A stretch of DNA of 59,489 nt from Herbivorax alkaliphila (GCF_030848475.1 NZ_JAVDDS010000024.1:1-59489), one strand, 5' to 3'; positions 36,248 through 46,636 are shown, numbered from the stretch's first letter. The notes: generated by a model from the letters alone, not told the origin. Numbers and translations are program-made.

Positions 36248-38356
36248 TTATACATTAAACAACAATTCTCCACAAGTTGGAAATGGCCACATTTTTTCAT
36301 CAATTAATGTTTCTAGCTTATCAGCAACATTTCTTAAGTTTGACATTTTAACAAATATATCATCCTTATAAATTAGTGCTAAAGTATAAGTGTCAGAAGA
36401 TGATTCGGAGGTTTTTTCCACTGATTTTTCTAAAAAAGATATATTTTTCTTTAAAGAAACAAGCAGGGAAGAAACTTCGGTCAAAAGTTCTGCTTGAGGA
36501 GTTATATCTACACCAAGACCTGTTTCTTTTATGGAATTTATAGAATTTGCAATGGTTGTAGTGAAATTTATTACTGAAGGTAAAATTTGTCTTTTTGCAA
36601 TTTCAATTGTAGTTAAGGCTTCTATATTAATAGTTTTTATATAATGATCTAAAATTATTTCACAACGTGATTGAAGTTCGTGACGTGTTAGTATGCCGTG
36701 TTTTTCAAATAAATTTATATTTTTTTCATCGACAATTGTTTTAACTGCCTCTACAGTTGAAGTTATATTTGGAAGACCTCTTTTTGTTGCTTCTTTAACC
36801 CACTCATCAGAATAATTGTTTCCGTTAAAAATTACTTTTTTATGTTTAGAAACAATTTCTTTTAAAATCAGTTGAATTTCTGCGTTTCTATCTTGAGCTT
36901 TTTCTAATCTGTCTGCTATTTGAGATAGTATTTCAGCAACTATGGTATTTAGTGCAAAGTTTGGACCTGCAATAGAAGCAGAAGATGGAACCATCCTAAA
37001 TTCAAATTTGTTTCCTGTAAAAGCAAAAGGAGTGGTTCTATTTCTATCAGTTGTATCTTTGGGTAGATTTGGAAGTGTTGACACTCCTATTTTTAATTCG
37101 CCACCTTTTTTGCAGGATTTTGCACCTCCATTTTCTATTTGTTCTAAAATATCAGTAAGCTGGTCACCGAGAAAAATAGATATTATTGCAGGTGGAGCTT
37201 CATTAGCACCTAAACGGTGATCATTTCCAGGGTTGGCAGCTGATGCCCTTAAAAGATCTGCATATTCATCCACACCTTTAATCACTGCACATAAAAACAC
37301 TAGAAATTGTGCGTTTTCATGTGGAGTGTTTCCAGGATCCAATAAATTTTGACCATCATTTGTAGAAAGTGACCAGTTATTGTGCTTTCCAGAACCGTTA
37401 ACGCCTGCAAATGGCTTTTCATGGAGAAGACATACCAGATTATGTCTTAATGCTACTTTCTTTAGTGTGTCCATAATAATTTGATTGTGGTCTGTAGCAA
37501 TGTTTGTGGTGGTGAAAATTGGAGCTATCTCATGCTGGGAAGGAGCAGCTTCATTGTGTTTTGTTTTTGCTGAAACACCAAGTTTCCAAAGCTCCTGATC
37601 GAGTTCTTTCATAAAGAGTGAAATTCTTTCTTTCAAGGTTCCAAAATAATGATCGCCTAATTCCTGACCCTTAGGAGGTTTTGCACCAAAAAGAGTTCTG
37701 CCAGTTAAAATTATATCTTTTCGTTTTTGATATGTTTCCTTATCAATTAAAAAATATTCCTGTTCAGCTCCTACAGTTGTCATAACCTTAGAAGTAGTTG
37801 TGTTTCCAAAAATGTTGAGAACCCTAAGAGCTTCTTTAGATATAGCTTCCATAGAGCGAAGTAGAGGAGTTTTTTTGTCCAGTACTTCACCAGTATATGA
37901 GCAGAATGCAGTTGGAATGTAAAGAGTATTTTCTTTAACAAACGCAGGAGATGTACAATCCCAAGTGGTATATCCTCTTGCCTCAAAAGTTGCTCTGAGT
38001 CCTCCTGATGGAAATGAAGAGGCGTCAGGTTCACCTTTTATAAGTTCTTTGCCAGAAAACTCCATTATCACTTTGCCATCAGATGTGGGAGAAATAAAAG
38101 AGTCGTGTTTTTCAGCAGTAATCCCTGTCATGGGTTGAAACCAGTGGGAATAATGTGTAGCTCCCTTTTCAATTGCCCAATCTTTCATCGCATTAGCAAC
38201 TATTTCCGCAACTTGAGGAGTAAGGGAAATTCCTTCATCAATAGTTCGTTTTAATGCTTTATAAGTAAGTTTTGGCAGACGCTCTCTCATAACAACATCA
38301 TTAAAAACGCAAGCTCCGAAAACATTAGCTAATGAGTAAGTTTGTTCTTTATACAT
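36248..38356 (-). CDS. glnN: Glutamine synthetase type III
   Basis: GSIII makes glutamine from glutamate, ammonia and ATP. The 702-residue product is the size of GlnN, well above GSI. Motifs include [50 protein letters not shown] and [14 protein letters not shown]. The frame extends 33 codons upstream, but ATG 38356 follows AAAGGAGATTTC and gives the family N-terminus [20 protein letters not shown]. No terminator with a T-run was seen at its 3' end; a repeat hairpin lies there. Confidence 0.95.
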   Translation of the reverse strand: MYKEQTYSLANVFGACVFNDVVMRERLPKLTYKALKRTIDEGISLTPQVAEIVANAMKDWAIEKGATHYSHWFQPMTGITAEKHDSFISPTSDGKVIMEFSGKELIKGEPDASSFPSGGLRATFEARGYTTWDCTSPAFVKENTLYIPTAFCSYTGEVLDKKTPLLRSMEAISKEALRVLNIFGNTTTSKVMTTVGAEQEYFLIDKETYQKRKDIILTGRTLFGAKPPKGQELGDHYFGTLKERISLFMKELDQELWKLGVSAKTKHNEAAPSQHEIAPIFTTTNIATDHNQIIMDTLKKVALRHNLVCLLHEKPFAGVNGSGKHNNWSLSTNDGQNLLDPGNTPHENAQFLVFLCAVIKGVDEYADLLRASAANPGNDHRLGANEAPPAIISIFLGDQLTDILEQIENGGAKSCKKGGELKIGVSTLPNLPKDTTDRNRTTPFAFTGNKFEFRMVPSSASIAGPNFALNTIVAEILSQIADRLEKAQDRNAEIQLILKEIVSKHKKVIFNGNNYSDEWVKEATKRGLPNITSTVEAVKTIVDEKNINLFEKHGILTRHELQSRCEIILDHYIKTINIEALTTIEIAKRQILPSVINFTTTIANSINSIKETGLGVDITPQAELLTEVSSLLVSLKKNISFLEKSVEKTSESSSDTYTLALIYKDDIFVKMSNLRNVADKLETLIDEKMWPFPTCGELLFNV

Positions 38357-38595
38357 TTTGAAATCTCCTTTCACTAACCATACAAAAAAATAAAAAGACG
38401 CATCAATATAATTGTGAAACGCCTTTGAAAAGTAATCTTCTTTATATTTACACACTATACAAAAACAATAAAGTTTTTTTGTTGAATAAAGTATACTTAC
38501 TTTACATTATATATAATAAACGTTTTTTAAAAAAATTGCAAGTCTAGCTATAGTTCGGGTATGGGCTAAAAACGGTTATATATTGATATAAAACC

Positions 38596-38916
38596 TTAAA
38601 CATATGCTTTGTCTAAATTGGACTTACTTATATATCCGACATCTTCATCGGTATAATTATAAAATATATGCTGATGCATATTGACAGGTTCAAGACACCC
38701 TTCCATTTTATGAATATGTCCGTTGTAGGTTTTAACAGGAAAGCCTGTAAAACCTGAAAAACAGTGCACATGTCCCATATGTGAGGATATACCATAAAAA
38801 GTATGAAAGTGCAGAGCACCTATTCCTATCATGTAGTCAGTATAGCCAAGGATTTTATGCTTGTGACAGTTAGTTTCCTTACTTTCGAACCTATACTTGT
38901 GTATATGTGTCTGCAT
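38596..38916 (-). CDS. YmaF-family histidine-rich protein
   Basis: A 106-residue protein with regularly spaced His residues (MQTHIHKYRF, CHKHKILGYTD, ALHFHTFYGISSHMGHVHCFSG, YNGHIHKMEGCL, MHQHIFYN). This is the YmaF family, of unknown function; the His pattern suggests metal binding. An AAGGAGG site precedes the ATG. It lies between glnN and an intergenic region without other genes. Confidence 0.8.
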   Translation of the reverse strand: MQTHIHKYRFESKETNCHKHKILGYTDYMIGIGALHFHTFYGISSHMGHVHCFSGFTGFPVKTYNGHIHKMEGCLEPVNMHQHIFYNYTDEDVGYISKSNLDKAYV

Positions 38917-39109
38917 AAAAAAACCTCCTTGAAAAAAGTACTATACTATTAATTTATACAAAATATTATAATTTATTAAGACAAATTTTGTAACACGATA
39001 AATGCGAAAAAACTACAATATTTTCTTTTTTTGTTACACTAATAGACCCTACAATTTGACACACAACACATATTCCATATTTTTATATAAATGACATGCA
39101 ATCTAGGAA

Positions 39110-39166
39110 CTCGTTTAACTAAAGCTAAACATCAAGACTTCAGGTGGAGTTTTAGAATAAGATAAA
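39110..39166 (+). repeat. Dispersed hairpin repeat, copy 3 (internally deleted)
   Basis: CTCGTTTAACTAAAGCTAAA, then GACTTCAGGTGGAG followed directly by TTTTAGAATAAGATAAA. Compared with copy 6 the middle (right arm of hairpin 2 and left arm of hairpin 3) is missing, as if lost by recombination between the similar GGTGGAG arms. Confidence 0.75.
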
Positions 39167-39297
39167 ACAGATAAGAGTTTTATTAAAAAATATTTAATTG
39201 TTTTTTTAATTAGTTTTTGTGGTAAATATTAAAATATACATAAGTAAAAATAAATAGCATTGGATTCTCATTGGCTAAAATTCGTTAAATCATAGGG

Positions 39298-39337
39298 ATT
39301 TTGTTCTTGAGAATAGTGAATTATTTCTAAAGCATTG
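39298..39337 (-). repeat. Second repeat family, diverged copy
   Basis: On the reverse strand, CAATGCTTTAGAAATAATTC followed by CTATTCTCAAGAACAAAAT matches the first 40 bases of the units at 21822 and 21922 with scattered changes. Confidence 0.7.
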
Positions 39338-39371
39338 TTTACGAGAAAAAATTATAATTTGAGGTGAGAAA

Positions 39372-41048
39372 ATGGATTACAATATTTTAGTTGGTGGAAT
39401 GGCAGGGCAGGGAATGGATACTATTACATCTATAATTGAAAAGGCTTTAAAGAGAATGGGTCTAGAAATATTTACTATAAGAGATTACATGTCAAGGGTT
39501 CGAGGAGGTCATAATTTTACTCAGATTCGTTTTGGAGAAGAAAAAATTACTTCTCATAGAGATAAACTTAACGGTATAATAGCTTTTAATGATGAAACCA
39601 TTTCGAATCATATTGAAAGATTAGAAAAAGAGGGGTTTATTATAGCTGATGAAAGTATAGAATATACTGATAAACGTCTTCTAAAACTTCCTCTAATGAA
39701 AAAGGCAAAGGAAATAGGAAATTTTAAAGTTTTTGGCAGTGTTGCAGTAGGAGCACTATTTAAGTTGTATAATCTTGATATATCTTTTTTAGAGAAAGTT
39801 TTAGAAGATACTTTTAAAAAAGAGGTGGCTTCTCAGAATATCAAGGCAATAAGAGCAGGAAATAATCTTGTTGATTCAATATACTATATCAATGCTTCAA
39901 AAGAAGATGATAAAATGTTGATAAATGGAAATGATGCAATAGCTCTTGGGGTTATTGCAGCAGGATGTAAGTTTTATTCGGCATACCCAATGACTCCTTC
40001 TACAAGCATAATGAATTATTTAGCAGGAAAAATGGAAGAGGCTAAAATTGTTGTTGAACAGGCAGAAGATGAGATAGCAGCAATAAATATGGCAATAGGA
40101 GCATCTTATGCTGGAACAAGAGCAATGACTGGTACTTCTGGAGGTGGCTTCTCTCTTATGGTGGAAGCTCTAGGGCTATCAGGAATACAGGAAATACCTT
40201 TGGTAATTGCAGAAATCCAAAGACCAGGTCCTGCAACAGGGTTTCCAACAAGGACAGAACAATCAGATTTAAAGTTTGTAATATCTGCATCTCATGGTGA
40301 ATTTCCAAGAATGGTTATAGCACTTAAAAATCCTGAAGATTGTTTTTATCAAACCATGAGAGCGTTTAATATAGCAGATAAATATAGAATGCCTGTTATT
40401 ATTTTAGGAGATCAGTTTTTAGCTGATTATACAACAACTATAAAACCCTTTAATGTCAATAAAGTAGAACTAAAAAGGCATTTTAACCATAAAGAGTATA
40501 TGGATGGAAAAGAATATAAGACATATGAGATAACTCAAAATGGAATTTCACCAAGAATAATTCCAGGAAAAATAAAAGGCAGCAGAGTTTTAGTTGATAG
40601 TGACGAGCATGATGAATATGGAAGAATAACTGAATCACCTGAAGTAAGGATAAATATGAGTGATAAAAGACTTAAAAAAATGGAAATCTTGAAAGAAGAA
40701 CTTATTGAACCGTCTTTTTATGGAGAAGATGAGCCTGAATTTTTACTTTTAGGATGGGGTTCACTTGAAGGACCTTTAAAGGAGGCAATTCAGCTTTTAA
40801 ACACAAATGGCAACACTAAATATGGTGCACTGGTTTTTGGAGACATATGGCCACTTCCTTTAAAAATGCTAAATAAAATGTGTAAAAATATTAAAAAAGT
40901 TATAAATGTTGAACAAAATGCGACAGGACAGCTGGCATCTCTTGTGAGGGAAGAAACAGGTATTAAATGTGAGCATAGTATTTTAAAGTATGATGGAAGA
41001 CCAATTAGTTCAGAAGAGATATACAATAAGTTGAGGGAGGTAAATTGA
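39372..41048 (+). CDS. 2-oxoacid:acceptor oxidoreductase, fused gamma-alpha subunit
   Basis: A 558-residue fusion. Residues 1-185 are the gamma domain (YNILVGGMAGQGMDTITSII, MSRVRGGHNFTQIRF); from about 187 the alpha domain follows (INGNDAIALGVIAAGCKFYSAYPMTPSTSI, VEQAEDEIAAINMAIGASYAGTRAMTGTSGGGFSLM). This is the KorA layout of two-subunit enzymes, distinct from the four-subunit enzyme at 33402-36106. Substrate undefined. Operon of two with the beta gene one base downstream. Confidence 0.9.
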   Translation: MDYNILVGGMAGQGMDTITSIIEKALKRMGLEIFTIRDYMSRVRGGHNFTQIRFGEEKITSHRDKLNGIIAFNDETISNHIERLEKEGFIIADESIEYTDKRLLKLPLMKKAKEIGNFKVFGSVAVGALFKLYNLDISFLEKVLEDTFKKEVASQNIKAIRAGNNLVDSIYYINASKEDDKMLINGNDAIALGVIAAGCKFYSAYPMTPSTSIMNYLAGKMEEAKIVVEQAEDEIAAINMAIGASYAGTRAMTGTSGGGFSLMVEALGLSGIQEIPLVIAEIQRPGPATGFPTRTEQSDLKFVISASHGEFPRMVIALKNPEDCFYQTMRAFNIADKYRMPVIILGDQFLADYTTTIKPFNVNKVELKRHFNHKEYMDGKEYKTYEITQNGISPRIIPGKIKGSRVLVDSDEHDEYGRITESPEVRINMSDKRLKKMEILKEELIEPSFYGEDEPEFLLLGWGSLEGPLKEAIQLLNTNGNTKYGALVFGDIWPLPLKMLNKMCKNIKKVINVEQNATGQLASLVREETGIKCEHSILKYDGRPISSEEIYNKLREVN

Positions 41049-41049
41049 T

Positions 41050-41901
41050 ATGAAATGCAATTATAAAACATTTGACACAGCTTGGTGTCCAGGATGCGGA
41101 AATTTCAATATACTAGAAGCTTTAAAAACTACTCTTTGTGAGTTAAAGAAGCAACCTCACGAGGTTTTGGTGGTAGGAGGTATAGGCCAGGCGGCTAAAA
41201 CACCTCAATATATAAATGTTAATGGTTTTTGTGGACTTCACGGCAGAGCCATACCTCCTGCTGCAGCTGCAAAGATAGCAAATAAAAATTTAACGGTAAT
41301 TATTGATTCAGGAGACGGAGATACTTATGGAGAAGGTGGAAATCATTTTATTCACAACATAAGAAGGAATGTAGATATTACACACTTTGTACACAATAAT
41401 CAGATATATGGACTTACAAAAGGGCAGGCATCACCAACTACTGATGTTGGGCATAAAACAAAGGTTCAGCCTGAAGGTTCTATAAATGTGCCTATGAATC
41501 CTGTATTCATAGCTCTATCACTAGGGGCAGGGTTTGTTGCAAGAGCCTTTAGTGGCGATAAGGCTAGTTTAGCTTCAATAATGGAAGAAGCAATTAACTA
41601 CAATGGATATGCTCTTGTTGATATACTTCAGCCATGTGTAAGTTTTAATAAAATAAATACATTTTCATGGTATAATAAAAGAGTTTATAAGCTTGATGAC
41701 AGTTATGATTATACTGACAAAACAAAAGCAATTGAAAAAGCTATGGAATGGGGAGATAAAATTCCAACAGGCATAATATTTAAAAAAGAATTTGAAACAT
41801 ATCATGACAGAGTTGAATTTCTTAAGAATGAAGACGCTCTAGCATATCAACAGCCAATTTCTAAAGAAAAGCTAGAGGACATGATGAAAGAATTTGTATA
41901 A
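41050..41901 (+). CDS. 2-oxoacid:acceptor oxidoreductase, beta subunit
   Basis: 283 residues: TAWCPGCGNFNILEALK, NGFCGLHGRAIPPAAAAKIAN, and the TPP motif DSGDGDTYGEGGNHFIHNIRRN to HNNQIYGLTKGQASPTT. Partner of the fused gamma-alpha protein. No ferredoxin gene accompanies this pair, so it probably uses a free ferredoxin. Confidence 0.92.
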   Translation: MKCNYKTFDTAWCPGCGNFNILEALKTTLCELKKQPHEVLVVGGIGQAAKTPQYINVNGFCGLHGRAIPPAAAAKIANKNLTVIIDSGDGDTYGEGGNHFIHNIRRNVDITHFVHNNQIYGLTKGQASPTTDVGHKTKVQPEGSINVPMNPVFIALSLGAGFVARAFSGDKASLASIMEEAINYNGYALVDILQPCVSFNKINTFSWYNKRVYKLDDSYDYTDKTKAIEKAMEWGDKIPTGIIFKKEFETYHDRVEFLKNEDALAYQQPISKEKLEDMMKEFV

Positions 41902-41951
41902 ACAAAACAGCCTGCACTTCATTTATAAATGAAGTGCAGGCTGTTTTGTTT
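41902..41951. terminator. Strong bidirectional terminator
   Basis: AAAACAGCCTGCACTTCATT pairs perfectly with AATGAAGTGCAGGCTGTTTT around a short TATA loop, 1 base after the oxidoreductase stop. Runs of A and T flank it, so it also ends the leftward LCP gene. Confidence 0.92.
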
Positions 41952-41992
41952 GAATCATAGTAATTTATAAAAATTAAAGTTTTTATAAATTA

Positions 41993-43066
41993 CTATTCTA
42001 TTACTAAATAATATGTTCGGTTCATTATTTTTCCAGTGCCTGTAATGGTTATTGTTTCAAATTCATAGTCGTTAGAAATTATATCTCTAGAGAGCCCCAT
42101 GTATGAGGTTAGAATATTTCCAACTCCTATACTGTGGCGTACATTTCTACTCAATGTGCCTAATAATTCAGGAAGTTTGTCTATATTTGATATTGTACCG
42201 TGTTGATCTATGAAAGCTTTTATGAAATTTATCTGATTTCTTTTTCTTTCAAAGTCTCCTAAATTTACAAGCTCACCATCTTCATCATAGTATTGTCTAA
42301 ATCTCACAAAACCTTCGGCGTCTTCACCGTTAAGCCAGTTAGAGCCTTTATCAAGTTCAATTGAAAGATCTTGAAAAGGATCTCTATAATACATATCATA
42401 GGGGACATAAATGTTAACCCCTCCAAATAAATCTACCACTTCTGAAAATCCTTGAGGATTTAAACTTATATAATCATCTATTGTTATGTCAAAGACCTCA
42501 TGTATCACATCAGCTAAAAAATTAATAGAGTATGGATTAAAATTTCCCTCATGAGATAAAAATGGGCCAATGTAGTGGGCACTGTTGATTTTGTAATAAT
42601 CGGGACGGTTTCTATTATTTAAATCAAGATAGTGCCGAACCTTTAAATTGTAATCTATGTACAAATCTCTTGGTATCATTATAACTTTTAATTTTTTACT
42701 TTCTTTATCGATACTAAATATACCTATAGTATCATTAAGACCTGATAAAGAATCAGAACCTGTAAACAATATATTTTTACTGTTTGGAGAAACAAGCTGT
42801 TCTGAATACCTAGGTCCATCTGTTAAGCCATCAATAGCATCGTAGTCTATTTCTTCTTCTTCAGGTTCCGGTGTTTTTGGAGCTTCTTTACTTAAGAATG
42901 ATTTAAATAAATTATTTGGATTTATTGTATCTAAGGTCTCTTCATATGTAATTGTGCTTACTGAATCTTGGGTACTAGTGAACCCCATTTTTGCCAGAAA
43001 AAGTATTAAGCTGCCAGCTATTAAAAATATGCAACTCCAAATAAGTACAGATTTTTTAAAACTCAT
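41993..43066 (-). CDS. LytR-CpsA-Psr (LCP) family cell-wall polymer ligase
   Basis: A 357-residue type II membrane protein: one N-terminal helix (about residues 8-27), an acidic, Pro-rich linker (TPEPEEEEIDYD) and an extracytoplasmic LCP domain (FTGSDSLSGLNDTIGIFSID, VIMIPRDLYIDY, WLNGEDAEGFVRFRQYYDEDG with the conserved Arg pair). LCP enzymes attach teichoic acids or polysaccharides to peptidoglycan. Divergent from the rubrerythrin gene. Confidence 0.88.
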   Translation of the reverse strand: MSFKKSVLIWSCIFLIAGSLILFLAKMGFTSTQDSVSTITYEETLDTINPNNLFKSFLSKEAPKTPEPEEEEIDYDAIDGLTDGPRYSEQLVSPNSKNILFTGSDSLSGLNDTIGIFSIDKESKKLKVIMIPRDLYIDYNLKVRHYLDLNNRNRPDYYKINSAHYIGPFLSHEGNFNPYSINFLADVIHEVFDITIDDYISLNPQGFSEVVDLFGGVNIYVPYDMYYRDPFQDLSIELDKGSNWLNGEDAEGFVRFRQYYDEDGELVNLGDFERKRNQINFIKAFIDQHGTISNIDKLPELLGTLSRNVRHSIGVGNILTSYMGLSRDIISNDYEFETITITGTGKIMNRTYYLVIE

Positions 43067-43201
43067 TATAATAACCCCTAAATTTTATTTTAGCTTTTGT
43101 AAAGTAATACAGTACTATTTTATCATATTTTTTAGAATATTGGGGGAAAGTCTATGGTTTTAAAATAAACTTAAAACTATTGTAATAATATAATTTTTAA
43201 C

Positions 43202-43223
43202 ACATAAAAGATATCTTTTGTGT
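43202..43223. promoter_or_regulatory. 22-bp palindrome in the LCP-rubrerythrin divergent region
   Basis: ACATAAAAGAT and ATCTTTTGTGT form a near-perfect dyad. It sits in the 338-base non-coding region between two divergent genes, about 180 bases from the rubrerythrin start. A TATAAT at 43345-43350 is the likely -10 of rubrerythrin. Operator function is inference. Confidence 0.4.
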
Positions 43224-43404
43224 AGATAATTAATCAGAGCATTTTTCCTTGATATATACTAAAGGTGATTGAAAATATTCTATAAAGAAAAGTTACGCAG
43301 TTTAGAGAGTATAAAATTATATTTTAAAAACTTATGTTTTAATGTATAATGTTAATGGTATATAGAAAGTAACAACTAACAAATAACACAGGAGGTTTAA
43401 TAAA

Positions 43405-43998
43405 ATGAAAAGTTTAAAAGGCACAAAAACGATGGAAAATTTAATGAAGGCATTTGCAGGGGAATCTCAAGCAAGAAACAGATATACGTACTATGCTAGC
43501 GTTGCTAAAAAGGAAGGATATAAGCAGATAGAGGGAATTTTTATTGAGACTGCAGATAATGAAAAAGAACATGCAAAAAGATTTTATAAGTTTCTGTTAG
43601 CAGGGCTAGATGGTGAATTACCAGCTACAGTGGAAATAAATGCTGATTTTCCTGTTGCACAGGGTACAACATTAGATAATTTAAAGGCAGCAGCAGATGG
43701 TGAAAATGAAGAGTGGTCAGATTTGTATCCCGAGTTTGCTAAAGTAGCAGAGCAAGAAGGATTTTCAGATGTTGCAACAGCTTTTAAAATGATTTCAAAA
43801 GCAGAAGAAAGACATGAAATAAGATACAGAAAGCTGGCAAAAAATATTGCTGAAAATACAGTGTTCAAAAAGGATAATAAGATTTCTTGGAAATGCCGTA
43901 ATTGTGGATATGTTCACGAGGGCGATAGTGCACCTGAACAATGTCCTGCATGTGTTCATCCAAAAGCACACTTTGAGGTTTTAGCAGAAAATTATTAG
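43405..43998 (+). CDS. rbr: Rubrerythrin
   Basis: Peroxide-reducing non-haem iron protein of anaerobes. The 197-residue product has the ferritin-like diiron domain (AFAGESQARNRYTYYA, ETADNEKEHAKRFYKFLL, KAEERHEIRYRKLA with the ExxH ligands) and a C-terminal rubredoxin domain with two CxxC motifs (WKCRNCGYVHEG, QCPACVHPKAHF). An ACAGGAGG site fixes the ATG. Stands alone, followed by a palindromic terminator. Confidence 0.96.
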   Translation: MKSLKGTKTMENLMKAFAGESQARNRYTYYASVAKKEGYKQIEGIFIETADNEKEHAKRFYKFLLAGLDGELPATVEINADFPVAQGTTLDNLKAAADGENEEWSDLYPEFAKVAEQEGFSDVATAFKMISKAEERHEIRYRKLAKNIAENTVFKKDNKISWKCRNCGYVHEGDSAPEQCPACVHPKAHFEVLAENY

Positions 43999-44061
43999 AT
44001 TATAATAAGCACTTTGTCTTTTAGGACTAAATATAAAGTTTAAAGATAAATATCGAGGCTT

Positions 44062-44134
44062 CAGGTAAATTTAAAAAAAAATAAAGGAAGGGGATTAATA
44101 ATCCCCTTCCTTTATTTTTTTTTAAATTTACCTG
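44062..44134. terminator. Perfect 35-bp inverted repeat acting as bidirectional terminator
   Basis: Left arm 44062-44096 and right arm 44100-44134 are exact reverse complements around a three-base loop. The core AAAGGAAGGGGATT/AATCCCCTTCCTTT is flanked by nine A and nine T residues. The left arm continues a degenerate piece of the dispersed repeat (GGCTTCAGGTAAATTT); the right arm includes the stop and last codon of the reverse-strand gene at 44128. Confidence 0.85.
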
Positions 44135-44484
44135 TGCCTTTTTCTAATAGACTTAGGTCTTCCAAGTATTTCAGAAAACACAATTCCACTTACAACTTCT
44201 TTCTCAGTAAGGTTTGAAAAGTCAGGCAAAATATCATTACGTTGATTTGAAGAAACATTATATGCATCTTCAGATTTTGGAGTTGTTTTATTTTTATCCA
44301 CAACACCAGAATTATCGGGTTCTCTCTCTGTGTCAACAGATCTTTTTTTAGTTTTTTGAGCACCTTGAACCGTTCTTTGAGGTTTTGGTCTTTGTTGACG
44401 AACTCTCTGCGAAGGTACTTTTTTATTAGTTCCTTGAATTTCATTTGAAATATTTTCAAGGATGTCAAAAAGAAAATCACTCAT
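44128..44484 (-). CDS. Hypothetical protein downstream of floA
   Basis: A 118-residue, highly charged protein (MSDFLFDILENISNEIQG, then a long Gln/Lys/Arg/Ser-rich linker, ending SGIVFSEILGRPKSIRKRHR). The middle is probably disordered; short conserved-looking helices lie at both ends. AAGGAG precedes the ATG. It follows floA by 29 bases in the same direction, so it may be a membrane-microdomain associated protein; no family recognised. Confidence 0.6.
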   Translation of the reverse strand: MSDFLFDILENISNEIQGTNKKVPSQRVRQQRPKPQRTVQGAQKTKKRSVDTEREPDNSGVVDKNKTTPKSEDAYNVSSNQRNDILPDFSNLTEKEVVSGIVFSEILGRPKSIRKRHR

Positions 44485-44513
44485 AACTAAACAACTCCTT
44501 AAACTATAAAAGA

Positions 44514-45509
44514 CTATTTCTTATCGGGTTTATCAGTATTTTTTTTGCCTGCATCAGATATACTTTCTCTCATTTGAGTATCTGATATTACGTTTTGCAT
44601 GTTGTAATAGTCCATAACTCCAAGTTTTCCTTCACGCAATGCTGTAGACATAGCTTTTGGAACCTCTGATTCTGCTTCTACAACCTTTGCTCTCATTTCT
44701 TGGACTCTTGCTACCATTTCCTGTTCTTCAGCTACAGCCATAGCTCTTCTTTCTTCAGCTTTTGCCTGTGCTATACGCTTGTCAGCTTCTGCCTGATCGG
44801 TTTGAAGTTGTGCACCTACGTTTCTACCAACATCAATATCGGCAATGTCAATTGAAAGTATTTCAAATGCAGTTCCTGCATCTAAACCTTTACCCAATAC
44901 AGTTTTAGATATTGCATCAGGATTTTCTAAAACCTCTTTGTGAGTGAATGCAGAACCAACAGTGGTAACAACACCTTCACCAACACGTGCTATAATGGTT
45001 TGCTCCCCAGCACCACCAACTAATCGATCGATATTTGCTCTTACTGTAACTTTAGCTTTGGCACGAAGTTCTATACCATCCTTTGCAATAGCAGCAATAA
45101 CTGGAGTTTCAATAACTTTAGGATTAACACTCATTTGAACAGCTTCAAGAACATTTCTTCCTGCCAAATCAATTGCTGCAGCTCTTTCAAATTCAAGTGG
45201 AATGTTTGCTCTTTGAGAAGCAATAAGAGCATTTACAACTCTGTCAACATTTCCACCAGCTAAGTAATGGGCTTCTAACTTATTTGTTGCAAGATTTAGC
45301 CCTGCCTTTGTTGCCTTAATTAGAGGGTTTACTACTCTTGAAGGAACAACCCTCCTAAATCTCATTCCTACAAGTGTAAAGATTCCTACTTTTACATTAG
45401 CAGCACGAGCAGAAATCCAAAGACCTACAGGAATAACGGTAAAAAAGATAGACAAAAAAACAATTGCAGCACCTATTATTAGAAGAATTACTATAGGGTC
45501 TACGTTCAT
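44514..45509 (-). CDS. floA: Flotillin-like protein FloA
   Basis: A 331-residue protein that organises functional membrane microdomains. It has an N-terminal membrane hairpin (about residues 6-28), the PHB/SPFH-like domain ([20 protein letters not shown] onward) and a coiled coil with repeated EA segments ([26 protein letters not shown]). Length and sequence fit FloA (YqfA). ATG follows AAAGGAGAG. Confidence 0.95.
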   Translation of the reverse strand: MNVDPIVILLIIGAAIVFLSIFFTVIPVGLWISARAANVKVGIFTLVGMRFRRVVPSRVVNPLIKATKAGLNLATNKLEAHYLAGGNVDRVVNALIASQRANIPLEFERAAAIDLAGRNVLEAVQMSVNPKVIETPVIAAIAKDGIELRAKAKVTVRANIDRLVGGAGEQTIIARVGEGVVTTVGSAFTHKEVLENPDAISKTVLGKGLDAGTAFEILSIDIADIDVGRNVGAQLQTDQAEADKRIAQAKAEERRAMAVAEEQEMVARVQEMRAKVVEAESEVPKAMSTALREGKLGVMDYYNMQNVISDTQMRESISDAGKKNTDKPDKK

Positions 45510-45565
45510 AAAAAATCTCTCCTTTCATGTTTGTTATTATATTTTATTGCTAAAAATAAACAATA

Positions 45566-46636
45566 TTAAAGTACTTCCACTGTCCAGTCAAAATTATCTT
45601 CAATTTTTCCATATTGTATACCAGTCAAAGTGCTGTAAATTTTAGAAGAAAGTGAACCTATTTCACCATTATTAATCTTTATGATATTATCATTCCAGTT
45701 AAGTTCCCCTATTGGAGAAATAACAGCAGCAGTACCAGTTCCAAAAGCCTCAATAAGTTTACCTTTTGAATGGGCTTCATATATTTCGTTTATATCAATT
45801 TTTCTTTCAGTTACTGTAATACCCCATGACTTTAAAAGTTCGATAGTAGAACTTCTTGTTATTCCTGGCAGAATACTACCTTCTAAAGAAGGTGTGATTA
45901 TTTCACCGTCTATATTGAAAAACACATTCATTGTGCCAACTTCTTCAACATATTTCCTCTCAACACCATCTAACCACAGTACCTGTGTATAGCCTTTATT
46001 CTTTGCTTCTATCTGTGCCTTTAAGCTGCTGGCATAATTTCCAAGAGTTTTAGAAAAGCCGACACCTCCTTTGACTGCACGTACATATTTGTTTTCAACA
46101 TATATTTTAACAGGATTTATTCCTTCTTTATAATATGCACCAACTGGAGATAGAATTATTATAAATTTGTAAGTTAATGAAGGTCTTACACCTAAAAAAG
46201 GATCTGTAGCAATGATAAATGGTCGTATATAAAGTGAGGTGCCTTCTGCATCGGGAATCCAATCTTTTTCAATACTTACAAGTTCTTTAACAGCATCTAC
46301 TGCAAATTTTGTGTCTATATAAGGTATGCACATTCTATCATTTGAAAAATTTATTCTTTCCATGTTTTTTTCAGGTCTAAATAGAAGTATTTTTTCATCC
46401 TCAGTTTTGTAGGCTTTAAGACCTTCAAAAATGGCCTGACCATAATGAAAAACCATTGTTGAAGGATCAAGTTGTAAAGGTGCATAGGGAACGATTCGTG
46501 GATCGTGCCAGCCTTTACCTTCTGTATAATCCATTATAAACATGTGATCAGTGAATAATTCCCCAAATCCTAAATTAGATGGGTCTGGTTTTTCCTTGGG
46601 ATTTTGAGTTTTTTCAAAACTTATTTTAAATGACAT
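45566..46636 (-). CDS. ilvE: Branched-chain amino acid aminotransferase
   Basis: PLP enzyme (class IV) interconverting Leu/Ile/Val and their 2-oxoacids. The 356-residue product has the substrate-binding FHYGQAIFEGLKAYK, the PLP lysine in GVGFSKTLGNYASSL (K of FSK), and GTGTAAVISPIGELNW. The frame extends 29 codons upstream, but ATG 46636 follows GAAAGGGG and matches the family start MSFKISFEKTQNPKEKP. Confidence 0.94.
   Translation of the reverse strand: MSFKISFEKTQNPKEKPDPSNLGFGELFTDHMFIMDYTEGKGWHDPRIVPYAPLQLDPSTMVFHYGQAIFEGLKAYKTEDEKILLFRPEKNMERINFSNDRMCIPYIDTKFAVDAVKELVSIEKDWIPDAEGTSLYIRPFIIATDPFLGVRPSLTYKFIIILSPVGAYYKEGINPVKIYVENKYVRAVKGGVGFSKTLGNYASSLKAQIEAKNKGYTQVLWLDGVERKYVEEVGTMNVFFNIDGEIITPSLEGSILPGITRSSTIELLKSWGITVTERKIDINEIYEAHSKGKLIEAFGTGTAAVISPIGELNWNDNIIKINNGEIGSLSSKIYSTLTGIQYGKIEDNFDWTVEVL

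Larger units (their letters stand above)
38917..39371. other. Intergenic region with pieces of two repeat families
   Basis: A 455-base divergent region between ymaF and the fused oxidoreductase. It contains a deleted copy of the hairpin repeat (39110-39166) and a reverse-strand copy of the second repeat family (39298-39337). Otherwise AT-rich with no gene. Confidence 0.7.
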
